DNA of 64,000 nucleotides from Zychaea mexicana. Its lineage: Eukaryota; Mucoromycota; Mucoromycetes; Mucorales; Lichtheimiaceae. The notes under the pieces were generated by a model that searched no databases, had not been told where the DNA came from, and saw only the letters and a program-made list of their open reading frames with translations. The translations under genes and the position numbers were made by a program. The stretch covers positions 62,001 through 126,000 of the forward strand of contig NW_026516708.1 of NCBI RefSeq assembly GCF_025766255.1, read 5' to 3'. This document shows positions 1 to 11,936 of the stretch, piece after piece (the first letter of the stretch is position 1; each line of letters opens with the position of its first letter).

Positions 1-2449
1 ATTGATGGATAAATTGGGCGTTTATCTTAGTCGCAAAGGTAAAGTAGCTTGTAATCGCGTTAAATATAGTAAAATATATTTATTATTCAGTTTTGAAACT
101 AACTTTTTCACGGCGTATTACAAACAATAGATGGCAGCGAATTTCATTTTGCCCATAGTCTTACACGAAGCATATTAACTGCCATTCGATCCACATCTAA
201 AAACCCACAAATGATTGAATTGGCACAACGACTGGTGTTTCCTCAATTCTTATTGCAAAGTATTAAGGCAGCACTTGGTTCATCTGATGCTTGGCGACTC
301 GATAAAGAACTCATTAATTTATGGGGTACGTTATTAAAAAGAAGAAGGCGGATATCTACCGTCTTTCGCTATCATTACTTGTCTCATTGTCCCAACCTAC
401 TGTTCTAACACATAAATCCGTCGTGTTTATAATTTATAGCATTGACACTAGCTATAATTCAGCGCAACTCCAGCGCAAGGTATAAAATTTTATTTACAAA
501 TCATCACTGACCCTTTTTCAGCGTTTTTATAACTTACTTAATAACTGTTATTATCAGGTATCAGCAAACTGTAATAGTAGATGCCTTTAACGTTTTCGTT
601 TATGGTGACTTATCGACTGTGCCGATACAAACAGATAAATGCCAACCGTTACTGGTAAGTATCGCAAAGAGGGCGAGCTGCTCTCGACCATTGTAAATCG
701 GCAGTAATAGAGAAAAAACTCACGAAAAAACAATGGTAGCTTATTCCGGCAACAACGTCCAATGCTGATATATCCGTCTTATTCCCTGCAATAGCTGGCA
801 ATTGCAAAGAAGAGGTACTGAATATCTTTAGTTATTATTTGTTGAGGCCTTGAAAACAAATCTTTAAATTTACTAATGGATGAACATGCTATCGTCAACA
901 AGGTTGAAGCACCTGTACCATCATGTCCGGAACTGATAGGCAACCTTGGATTATCGGTTACAAAACAAGAATTCCTATTTTCCCAAAAACTTGCAATCGC
1001 ACGTATTGTTGGTTCCATAGCTAACAAATGTAAAAACGGTAGGTAGTGCTATATGTAGCTAGAAGAGAAGGGTAACATAATATTCCTGCAAACAACTGTA
1101 TTTATTAAAAATAATGCCACCACGTATTAGCCAAGATGCCCGACTCCATCAAAGCACTTGTAACGAACCATCTCATACCCACGATCAACAATACTACTAC
1201 ATCTAGTGCTTCTGAACCTGCCCGGCGTGCTTCTGTATTTTTATTAAGCTGGGTAAGCTATGCTGTTCCATGCAATTGAGGCGGAAAGGATCTTGGCTTA
1301 ACAAGGAGATGGGTGCAGTTAAAAAAGAACCTGTAAATTTGAGGACAGCAAAAACTGACAATTTATTTATAGCTTGCAAAAGCACTATTAATTAAAGGCC
1401 ATAAACTCGGTTTTGAGCTGCTGGACAGCCTGCTCCAACAACTTCAATCTCCAGACGATTTAGGAGCAGAAGCAGCAGAAAGCTTTATCGTCATTTTACA
1501 TGACGACGACCTTGTCTTGACCAAGGCTGCTTTTGCCAAAATTTCAGTAAGTTACATTCTATGCTCATAATCGCCACTTACATGAAGAGTAAATGACTAT
1601 ACTGCAAGAGTTGGTTGAGTATAAGAAGGCTAAAGCTTTTGTTCATGATGTTTAGATCTTGTACAAACAACGTGTTTTCTATCATTGCATATCTGCACTT
1701 ATTAAAGGTGCTGAAAGTTCATCAGAAGGTATATGAGTGTCTGCACACTATATGTGGCATGAGATTTATTATTGTTCGATAGAGCTAAGAACAAAAAAAG
1801 TGGAAATCATGGCTTAAATCATTAACGTATATCCAATCATCACTTAGTTATAAGAATCAATCATCTTGTCGCATTTTCGCATATTATCAACAACATTCCA
1901 ACCCAAATTATAACTAATGAAATCCAAAAGGTAAAAGAAACTTTAGAGTTTATGTTGTCTCCTTATTATTCTGTGTGTACTTACAGGTTATTATTCTGCA
2001 TCGATACTAGTTGGTTCCCGCCATAATCGCATCCCTTACTGCTGTTACTCATCCCCATCCGCTATTGTCTCTTATTCGAGTGATTGAAACCATCGCACCA
2101 GATTCCATAGCCGCTAAGGTGCTATCACAAGACCTTATAGAAGGACTTGTAGAAGCACTTGTCAATCTAACAACCCAGAGTCGATGTTATCGCATGGATA
2201 TACGCATGGCTGCGCTCCGCTGTTTACGGTTATTTGCAATCCAGCAGCAGTGCAGGAACGAACTCCGCTTCTTGGCTCCAGTCATTGTCAAGCACTTGGC
2301 AGCTGCATTGGATGACAAGAAACGCCAAGTCCGTAAAGAGGCTGTTTCTTGTCGAGAAAAATGGTAAGTAACGTCTGAAAAGATTGAAAAAGAAACGTTT
2401 TCTTATTGCTCTATATAGGTTTAATCTTATGGAACTACCGCGTGTATAG
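1..2449 (+). CDS. MMS19: MMS19 homologue, C-terminal part (5' end outside window)
   Basis: HEAT-repeat scaffold of the cytosolic iron-sulfur assembly (CIA) targeting complex, which delivers Fe-S clusters to DNA repair and replication enzymes. The window opens inside the gene. Coding pieces include 131-312, about 435-480, 558-654, 875-1028, 1130-1250, 1376-1545, 1660-1727, 1857-1930, 2010-2364 and 2410-2449, separated by short introns. The diagnostic part is the end: LDDKKRQVRKEAVSCREKW, spliced at 2364/2410 to FNLMELPRV and a TAG at 2447-2449. Animal MMS19 ends with nearly the same KRLVRKEAV...EWF pattern. The piece at 1376-1545 (AKALLIKGHKLGFELLDSLL) also fits the MMS19 HEAT region. Exon borders in the first 2 kb are approximate. 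The TAG at 2008-2010 overlaps the acceptor of the exon that starts with LVPAIIAS, so it is not a real stop. Confidence 0.85.
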
Positions 2450-2886
2450 CGAAAAGCATTATTCTATCATCAACTCTTATATGTATACATACGCCTCTTA
2501 TGCTTCTTTTTTCTTATTTATTGCTATTACTATTAATTACTTTATGATGAAAGAGAGAATATATGAAGAAAAATAAATGAAATCAAGCGCATACTTTTTC
2601 TGTATATACGAACCATAGAGTGAATCCCCAAACCCCTGTTGTTGTGCACCCCTTGTCTACTATGTGGCATACTCAGCGCCAGCATGTGTATGGCCGCTTC
2701 TGTCAAGTGCTAGAATTGCTCAGCATAATATACACACCTAATTCTTCAATGGGTGGATAACGATGGTTTCACGAAACTCTTACAGCTTTCCCAAGTCGGT
2801 ATTCAAATTCCTTATTGTCATGCCAATGTTATTATTGCCGAGCCCTGAACCCTTTTCTTTCTCTCTTTCTCTTTAAACTCTGCACA
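2450..2886. other. Intergenic region between MMS19 and the Bzz1-like gene
   Basis: No protein-like frame. It should hold the MMS19 3' UTR and the Bzz1 promoter. A CT-rich run at about 2850-2880 just before the ATG is typical of fungal transcription start regions. Confidence 0.5.
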
Positions 2887-5800
2887 ATGTCGTTTGGTAC
2901 CGATTTAAAGGTAAATCGTTGAGAAACGATCACGGAGTATACATTCAAATAACAGAATAACAAACCAAGTTTCTCTTTGTCTCTCCTTCGGCGTGTCTCC
3001 CCTCTGCTATTCTCTCTGTGTATTTAGTGCCAAGTACCCGCGATTGTTGATTATATTTCTGATGGCATACAACAACTCAACCAGTTCCGAAACTTTGTGA
3101 GGGATCGATCACAAATTGAAAAGGACTATGCACAAAAGCTCGACAATCTCGCCAGAAAATACGCGCCAAGTGTAAAAAATAATAACGCCGAGCAAGCAAC
3201 TATGGGTGAAGACGCTGAGTGGGCAGGTGCAGATTCGAGGTATGTACATCAATTTCTGCCGAAACTTTATCTCCCTTTTACATATATGTATAAATGGGTT
3301 GCTGTTCTAGGCAAAAACAAAGTTTCATCTTTTTTTGCTGCTATTATGTCAACAGTGACCACAGCAGCAGTAGCGCAGTAATAGGAGCCCAACATGAATT
3401 AAATAGTTCAAGACTGACTCAAAGGAAAAAATAATAACAACTATATAGTACGGCCAACGCAGCATGGTTTAGTATTGTGGACCAAACAACCCGGATCGCA
3501 AAGTGTCATTATCAGCTAGTGGATGAATTGAACAGTGGTATCATTGAAGTGTTAAAGGCAACAGGGGCAAGAAAGGAAGATGCGCGAAAAAAGGTATAAC
3601 AAATATGGATTTCCAAGATGCAAACTGGAGGAAGAGAAGAGTAGCTTACCTATCGCACGAAATGCTTTTTTGGGGGTTTTCTTTTCATATGTATAGCATG
3701 TAGCTTTCTATCAAAAACTAAAAGCCGAACGGGATAAGACATATGCCGAGAAAGATAAAGCAAAGTCAACATACCATGACGCTTGTATGGAAATTCAAAA
3801 TGTACGGAACAAGATGGCTAAAAATGCTGGAGGAGATCAAGACAAGGTAACGAAAGAGATATAAGGAAGGTAGGACAAACTATATTTAATTTTCAAGAAA
3901 ATATAACCTATTATTACTGTATATCTCTTTAGTATCGAAGGCAATTAGAAAACGTAGTACTTGAATGCAATAACAAAAAGGTAATACTGGAAATGACCAT
4001 TTATGCACATAGTATGTGCGGACCACAATGTTAACTAAATGGTTCTTATAGAACACCTACTTGTTGTCGCTAAGTACTGCTACTGCCGAAAAGGAGAAAT
4101 ACTTTGAAGAAGATTTACCCATTCTTGCCGATGTAAGTGTACATACAAGGTGACTAGAGAAAATTGATAGAGAAAAATCTACATAGGAACGTTGAAGTAA
4201 AACGGAGAAAATTTTATTTACTTTTGACTTTTAACTATAGCAACTACAAGATCTAGATAGCACACGCGTGCTTGCACAACAGAAAATGTACAGAGAATAC
4301 ATTGCAAAAATGAGCGCCACAATTGCACAGGTGCAGAGCCACTATACGGATGCATTGGCGTCGGTCGATCAAATAGATCCTAGAGCAGATGAGAGCATGT
4401 TTCAAGGATCATTGGATCCAAACGAGCAACGAGAACTAGGCGAACACGCAACATTTGCGTTTATGCCCTGGAACGGTGGTGCCAATGCGGCAGAGACAGC
4501 TGTGGATACTGTAGATAGTCTAATGATCGATGAGCCTTCGGTGATCTTTTTGAATAACAAGTTGATTAAGGATCGACGACAGTTAGATATATTGGGCGAT
4601 GAGCTATCTCAGAATTCGGCCAGGATGAATGAGTTGGAGACAGTGGTGAATGGTATATCCGATCGTACATCGGCTGAATATGATCATGCGAGAGAGGTAT
4701 GACGATTCTGTTGTCGATGCATAATATCTTTTTATCACTAACTCGTCAACGTTATATTCTTTATTTAAAGCGACTCGCAGAAGTGACTCGAAACATCGCA
4801 ATGCTATCCACTCAGAAAGCACGAGTCAAGAGCGAAGTGGATCTGATCATCCATAACATTGGAGGTAAGCAAAACCATATACTTAGCTTTTACATCGAAT
4901 ATTAGAAATGTTAAATATCTGTCTGTTTAGATAGCGGTCTAAGTGCTCAAACGCACAATTTTAAGGCTTCTTCTTTTACTATTCCAACCACGTGTGATTA
5001 CTGTAATAACACTATCTGGGGTCTGTCAAAGCAGGGCATGACATGCAAAGGTAATGAAGTCAACTCCATTGCTATAAAATCTAGTAAGTGGCATGCTAAT
5101 GTTAAGTAATATGATAAATATGATATACAGCATGTGGTTTGAATTGTCATGCCAAGTGTGAAATGAAAGTTGCACCAAACTGTTCTCGAGTCAAGGGCAA
5201 AATCGATCGTTATCATCCATCTCCCGCGCCACAACCTAGTCCGTCTGCAACACCAAGATCTTCCATGACTACAAACAACACCACCAGCGTACCTACATCG
5301 CCCAACACGCCACGAGGAGCAGCGACGATTGCCGTTGAGTCGGCACTCAAAGTCTGTGCTCTCTATGACTATAATGCACAATCGTCAGATGAGTTGTCAA
5401 TTACTGAGGGTGAGGAGCTGAAGATAATTGGATCAGAAGGTATGTACATATTTGTTCTAGATGTCTTTTATTATAAAAGAGAATCATGCTGATAGGTGAA
5501 CTTGCTCTGTAATTATACTACAATAGATGATGGCGAGAACGGATGGTTAAAGGTAAAGAAAATAAGATCAATGAGATATGAAGAACTACTGTTGATTTAT
5601 CTATTTCTTAGGTATCAAGAGGTAGTCATGTAGGCTTTGTCCCTGCAAACTACATCACATTCGATCAATCATCATCACCACCACTATCACACAAGAGCAA
5701 CAACGACAAGAGTAATATCAGCGACGAGGACGAGGTCATGTCTAATGCAAAAACACCATCGCCACCTGTACAACAACAACAGCAGCCAGTACCAATACAA

Positions 5801-6107
5801 GCAGCGCCTGTTAGCCCTCCATTAGATACACAAAGTCCACCACCATCACCACCGACCTGTGATTATGTAACGGCGCTGTATGATTTCGAGGCCGTCAATA
5901 ACGATGAGCTGAACCTTCATGAGGGTGACAAAATCATGGTCATCAAAAAGGATGATAGCGGCTGGTGGGAAGGTAAGGGATACGATTCATTAGTTTTCTG
6001 TTCTGGATGCGTTTATATTTTTGGGAGCAAATTTTCTAATCATTTTCCCATAATTAGGAACTGTCAATGGACGTTCTGGAGTCTTTCCAGCAAATTACGT
6101 CCAGTAG
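2887..6107 (+). CDS. BZZ1: Bzz1-like F-BAR / C1 / double SH3 protein
   Basis: Membrane-curving adaptor that links endocytic sites to Las17/WASP actin assembly. The start ATG at 2887 gives MSFGTDLK followed at once by an intron. The F-BAR part follows: RSQIEKDYAQKLDNLARKYA near 3100-3240, and helical exons at about 3452-3594, 3700-3846, 3933-3979, 4051-4131, 4241-4696 and 4770-4864. A C1 zinc-binding domain lies at 4930-5190, with FTIPTTCDYCNNTIWGLSKQ, then CKACG and HAKCEMKVAPNC. Next come a Ser/Pro linker, SH3-1 (VCALYDYNAQSSDELS, 5350-5440, finished by exons at 5526-5550 and 5612 onward) and SH3-2 (VTALYDFEAVNNDELNLHEG, 5868-5974, ending SGVFPANYVQ and TAG at 6105-6107). The domain order F-BAR, C1, SH3, SH3 matches fungal Bzz1. 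It is split into about a dozen exons; the last intron lies inside SH3-2. Confidence 0.9.
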
Positions 6108-6907
6108 AAAAAAAAACAAAGGCCAATCCTTTGCACATATTACACGTTCTTTCTTCCCGCCTTTCCTCTTATTTTATATCTCAACCTCTCTCACTCTTTT
6201 TGCCATATAGTTGTCATCAAGCTAGTACTTGATGACAATGCTTATTTATATTACCTTATCAAACACCTTTCTCCGCCATCATCATCGATCATCATCATTC
6301 TAACTTTTCTGCTATATCTTCTTCTTTACTGCATGTACATATATGAAATATATTTACTTTTTTGCGTCTCACCCAAAATAGCTGTGTCAGTACGATAAAA
6401 TGCTTACGGATATAGTAAGGAGCTGACAAGCATTCTCATTCCTTCAAAACATCTTGTTGTTGTTGGGGTCAATAGCCTGACTCTACATGATATAATATTG
6501 AAATAATGTAGACAAGACAACGACAAAAATAATCCTAAGAAACCCTCCATGTATTGCCAGAAAAGTTTAGTAAATGACCGGAGATATCACTGATATAATC
6601 ATCACCAATTCAGGTGGTGGAAACAATCAGATATCTTTTCATATTTCTCCACTCTCCCCATAGACTCATTGACTTGGTAGACCCAAAAGTGGTTGAGTAA
6701 TTTTTCAAGTACAGCGGCGAATTTGAAGGCCTGTGACTTGAACAACTGTACTCGACACTTCTTGCAAAATTATATAGGCGTTACCACCCTAACCATATAC
6801 AAGAAAAAAAAGGATCGGGTTGTCATCTTTTATTTTTCTTATACATACATTCGACCAACACAAATAGTCGAGAGCGCGAAGCGGTTGCAGCACAGAAATA
6901 GTTTGTC
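6108..6907. other. Intergenic region upstream of the CK2 alpha gene
   Basis: Holds the Bzz1 3' UTR and the CK2 promoter. No coding frame or RNA gene recognised. Confidence 0.5.
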
Positions 6908-8687
6908 ATGGCGTCCAGTGGTATACGCTATCCAAGCATAGCAAGATGCTATGCCGATGCAAACAATAAGATGCCCAAAACTTATTGGGATTATGACAAT
7001 TTACAAGTCCAGTGGGGGTAGGTTTACGTTGTTTAACGCCGAATCATTCAGAATTTATAATTAATCTTGCTACGAACAACAACATAAAGGTTACAAGATA
7101 ACTATGAAATCATTCGCAAGGTCGGACGCGGCAAATACTCTGAAGTATTTGAAGGCGTCAACATTACCAACGGTGAAAAGGTCGTCATCAAGGTTTTGAA
7201 GCCAGTCAAGAAGAAGAAAATCAAGCGTGAAATTAAGATTCTGCAAAACTTGGCTGGTGGTCCTAATGTGGTTGGTTTGCTCGATGTTGTTAGAGATCCA
7301 CAGGTATGCTCTTTTTTACAGAGGAAGAAGGGGAAGGGTATGCTGTATATGCTTATGGGCCCTGGTTAGTTACAAGCCCGGGTTTACGCGCCCGTACGTA
7401 CATATGTAATTTCGCACATTTTTAGAGGATATTAATTGTTTCCTATACACATCCTATAGTCAAAGACGCCAGCGTTGATTTCAGAGTATGTCAACAACAT
7501 CGATTTCAAGGTGCTTTATCCAACATTCACCGATTATGATATTCGATTCTATATGCTCGAGCTGTTAAAGGTAAGTAGATGGAGAGCATATTTTCTTGCC
7601 ACTATCGCTGCTGTTGACTACATACCAAATTTCCTCTTGATGGGGTAGTACAATGAGGGGTTGGGGGCGGGAGGATATGTGGGTGGTGGCGAGCTCACGT
7701 TGACAGCAAGCGGCTGCGCACGGGCAATAAAATCAAGGAGAGACCATAGCATTGTAGTATCACTGACATTACATTTCATTAATTCTAAAATAGGCTCTGG
7801 ACTTTTGTCATTCACGAGGAATTATGCATCGTGACGTGAAGCCGCATAATGTCATGATTGACCATCAAAAGCGCGAGGTAATACTATTTATTATATAGAG
7901 ATGATGATGTTCAACAGATGAAATAAGTGAAGGGAGAAAAAGGAAGGGGAGCAAGTATATTAACCTTTGGAGACATATATTTTAATACAACATAGCTGCG
8001 CCTGATCGACTGGGGTCTAGCAGAGTTCTATCATCCTGGCACAGAATACAACGTTCGGGTCGCATCACGTTATTTCAAGGGTCCGGAATTACTGGTGGAT
8101 TTCCAGGATTATGACTATAGCTTGGATATGTGGAGTTACGGCTGCATGTTTGCTAGCATGGTACGAAAAAAGGAGGCATATTTTGATGGGATGGGAAGAG
8201 AGAAGCACTTACAAGCAAGTGAAAAGAGTCTGGATGAGTAGTTGACTAATGCAATGGGCACCATGTGCGTTTGTGGATAATACATAGATCTTCCGTAAGG
8301 AACCATTCTTCCATGGACACGACAACTATGATCAGCTCGTCAAGATTGCTCGAGTGCTTGGTACAGATGAACTGTTTTCCTACTTAGACAAATATGATAT
8401 TGAGTTGGACCAGCAATATCACGATATCCTCGGAAGGTAAGAATACTTCAATAGAAAAGAGAAACAGTGAAAGAGATTTCTCGCGAGGTATAAACTATGA
8501 ACAGATAATTAAAGCAGCTATGGCCCGTGTGTTTGTAGATATCCACGCAAACAATGGTCGAAGTTCATCACTAGCGACAACCATCGTTTCGTGTCTGACG
8601 AAGCCATTGACTTCTTGGACCATTTGCTCCGTTATGATCATCAAGAACGACTGACTGCACAAGAAGCTATGGCTCACCCATACTTTG
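6908..8687 (+). CDS. CKA1: Casein kinase 2 alpha catalytic subunit (last few residues unresolved)
   Basis: Acidophilic Ser/Thr kinase acting in nucleus and cytoplasm. The ATG at 6908 gives [20 protein letters not shown], then PKTYWDYDN. The exons carry CK2 signatures: the glycine loop [11 protein letters not shown], the lysine cluster [10 protein letters not shown] that binds acidic substrates, the catalytic loop [12 protein letters not shown], the [11 protein letters not shown] activation segment (DWG instead of DFG is CK2-specific), and GPELLVD instead of APE. Exons are near 6908-7018, 7089-7303, 7460-7571, 7795-7877, 7996-8160, 8288-8435 and 8560-8687. The last certain residues are [10 protein letters not shown], followed by a GTAAGT donor at 8688. 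The 3' terminal exon codes only a short tail and could lie at several AG sites between 8730 and 9130. I could not choose one. Confidence 0.9.
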
Positions 8688-9526
8688 GTAAGTTGGCAAC
8701 CACCTCCCATGCAGGCTGGATTTAGACTTTTCGATATGTATTGCTAAGTACTTTGCCTCCCGATATGGCGATCAAATAGATATTGTAAAGGAGAAGGAGG
8801 GTCAGCAAGCATGAGAGTGCAATCATTAAAAAGACACCGCAGCATCCAAAGTTCCCCGCCAATTTCCAGAAAGAAATGATGATATGAGAGAAAGAGAGAA
8901 TCAAAAAGAGAGAGAGAGAACCGGATATGTTGATTTATATAATCCCCCGCTCCACCATATACATATATAAAGACCAAAAGCTCCAAAAAAAACCGAAGAT
9001 TGTTTGACAAATATTTCCTTATTGTACACACAACACACACAACACACGCACGCACATCATTTATGTCAAGAGACCCAAAAGGTTTGATTTGATACTATAG
9101 CAACTGTCATACTACTACTTTTACTACTACCACCACTACACAGATGAACTTTTTATCCCATAGTGACCCATGTTGTAAAAATGAGCTACGCTGGGCGTAG
9201 TGATATCAGCCGTTTCAAATAAAAAAAAAACCATGTCGCGTATCTTGTGCATAATGCCAAAAAATACCCGTCGTCAAGGGAGGTATCGGTCGGTATAGTT
9301 TATCCGAGCATATACGTGAAAGAGAGACTATGCCATTTCTGGAGTTTGAAGAACGGTTCCCTAACCTCTTGTGCGCCTTTAGAACGGCAAGAATTCAGGA
9401 GAAAACTTCATTCTACATAAGCGTCGTTTCTCTTTTTTTTTGCTCTCTTTCTTTCCTCCTTTGTTTTTCCCTGACAGTTGTATATATCCATATATTTATA
9501 TAGTAACAATAATAATCTAGTGGTGA
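8688..9526. other. CK2 terminal intron, 3' UTR and kelch-gene promoter
   Basis: Contains the unresolved last CK2 exon. It also holds purine-rich repeats (GAGA-type, 8885-8925), a CA-rich run near 9030-9055 and a CT-rich run before the next gene (9428-9470). No other gene seen. Confidence 0.45.
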
Positions 9527-11768
9527 ATGGAAAAGACTGTTTTTCTCGCCGTATTACTACTACCAAGCTACATCTCCTTATTCACGGAAGCCGTCCGGCC
9601 ATCTACATCCCGGGTTGGGCAGGGTATACTTATCCATTTCTACGGGATTATATATAATTGGGCGCACCTCTTTCAATTCCTTCTTCTGTGCGATAGGTAT
9701 AATGCTAACCAAATAACGAACTAATACTAGGATGTGCATTATTACGAGACACAACAATCTATTGTTACGGCGGGGCCACTTATAGTCCCAACGCCGATGA
9801 CGACGACGACCATGTCGCCACGACATATGCTGACCACTATGCTCTCGATATCGGATCCATGACTCAAGTCGATGACAGCTCGCTTGATGGTTGGCGCCAG
9901 TTGAATGATGGCGACGGCGGACCAAACGCACATTTTGCTATTGCGCCGTTACCGGATCAATCTGGATATTTGATGCATGGCGGCTGGGGCCGTCATGATA
10001 GGCGGACCTATTTACGAAACCAGACCATGCTATTCCATGGAGATTCGGAAACCTGGGAAAACATTCCAGCAGCTAATAACGCACGAGTGGATCTCACGTA
10101 AAGTTCGCCACTGTATTCTTGTTGGCAACAAGAAAGAGTAAAAAAGTTGCTAATCAAATTTTCTGTATACTATAGTGCCAGGATGCCAGGTGTTCTAGGT
10201 GCTAATGATACGATATGGATCTGGGGTGGTGAAGTGTATGTATTGACAAGGCCACCGTCCTACGAAGAATAGCCATAATCTCTCTAATATAATCAGCTCT
10301 TCTTTTTCAGAGATGATCTGGCCGACAGCGAAGATATCCCGGAACCCGAAAGTATACGGTCGTTCCACAGCCAGGTTCGTATTACCGCTCCGTCCTTCTA
10401 ATCACAAAGAACGAAACGTCCTTCCACAAAAGAACAAAAAGAAAGACTAAGCTAATGATTATCAGAACGACAACAATAACGAGCGCTGACTTTATGTTAT
10501 TATAATCCAGACGCAACAATTGACACAGACACGCATTCCAACGTTTCCGCAAGGCGCATTCACACGCGTGGGCCACTCAGCAGTACTGGCACGCGACGGC
10601 CGAACCGTGTTCTATTTTGGCGGCATGAATGCAGAAAGCGAAGAACGAGAAATGGATTATGATGAGGATGGTTACTCCAACGCAACCATGAGTGATATCC
10701 TTGTGTTTGATACAGCCAATCAGAGCTGGAGTAGACGCACGAGCACAGGTGATGTTGTTCCTACGCCAAGATCTTTTCATACCACGACGCTCAGTAAGAA
10801 CCTCTTTTTTTTGTTGTTGTTGCTGTCACAAAGTAGCACCTGCAGGTTCTAAAAATAATTTCCGCTTTCTCTGTGTTAATAAAAATAAATTAACTGACAT
10901 CATTCTTTCTTTTCTTTCTTTTGGTACGCAAAGTTCCCAACTCGGACGATATCTTACTTTATGGCGGTCGAAGGATGGGAACTGATCTTCCGGTCGATGA
11001 CTTTATCTATAAATACAACACCGAAAACAATCAGTGGACTCAAATCAATTTGCCACAAAATGGCGCAGGTCCACGCTGGGGTCACTCTGGTACAAAAGTG
11101 AAAATAGAGTGTCCGAAACCCGGGGAGTAGCTTATATCTTCATTAACGCCCAAAAATGGTATAATAGCTGTACTACATCAGGATCGATCACTATTTATCT
11201 TGTTTGGCGCCAATGCACAAGGCGCATCCACGAACGATTTTTATATGCTCGATGTCAATGATTTAGAATGGAGAGGCCGATCTTCTGGCGATGATGGTAG
11301 TGGAACAGATGCTGGTACCAATGGTGGTTCTGGTGGATCCTCTTCTTCAGGACTTGATGGCGGAGCAATCGCTGGAATTGTTATCGGCGTGTTGGCGGCT
11401 GCAGTAAGTTTTTTACATGTCAAAGAATCAGGCCTTATTTCTAATATACTACTGGCTACCTGCTTCGTTTTGTTTACCTACTGTTTTTATAGGCCCTTAC
11501 TGCTTTTGTGGTCTTTGCATTATATCGTCGACGAAAACGACAACAAGAACTCTATGCACAATATGGAAACAATCCACCAGACAATAAGGATGAAATGATA
11601 CTTGCAGGTGGCAGCACTACCACTGAAAGCAACATTGCCCCGGCTGCAGTACCCCCACCCGTACCACCCAAACATGGTGTCCTTAACCGACTATTCCAAA
11701 AACCAGACGAACCTTCTCCAAAAGATCTTCTTTATCAAAAGGAAATAAAACCAGATACAGTTGACTAA
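9527..11768 (+). CDS. Single-pass membrane protein with kelch beta-propeller
   Basis: Predicted type I membrane protein. The N-terminus MEKTVFLAVLLLPSYISLFTE is a signal peptide. Exons at 9731-10099, 10176-10236, 10312-10374, 10511-10791, 10934-11090 and 11183-11402 carry kelch-like blades with Gly-Gly turns and Trp positions (VYFGGMNAE-type turn at 10612-10630, ILLYGGRRMGTD at 10946-10985, a RWGHS motif at 11070). A Gly/Ser-rich linker then leads to a membrane helix, GGAIAGIVIGVLAAA, which continues across an intron into ALTAFVVFALYRRRKRQQ (11490-11540). The cytoplasmic tail holds a proline motif, PPPVPPKHG (11648-11676), a plausible class II SH3 ligand. The stop is at 11766-11768. Galactose-oxidase/kelch membrane proteins of this shape are common in Mucoromycota; the ligand is unknown. 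Not all exon borders were verified. Confidence 0.75.
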
Positions 11769-11936
11769 TTTATATATACCTTTCCCTCCCATCCTACCTC
11801 ATCAGTTACGTTATTGCTGTTATGTACTTATATACATTATTTATTAATCATTAGTGCAAAGAAGTACTTTTTGATTTCTTGGTAATGATGATGATGATGG
11901 TAGTTGTTGATTTACAATGCTTTTCACTAATACATG

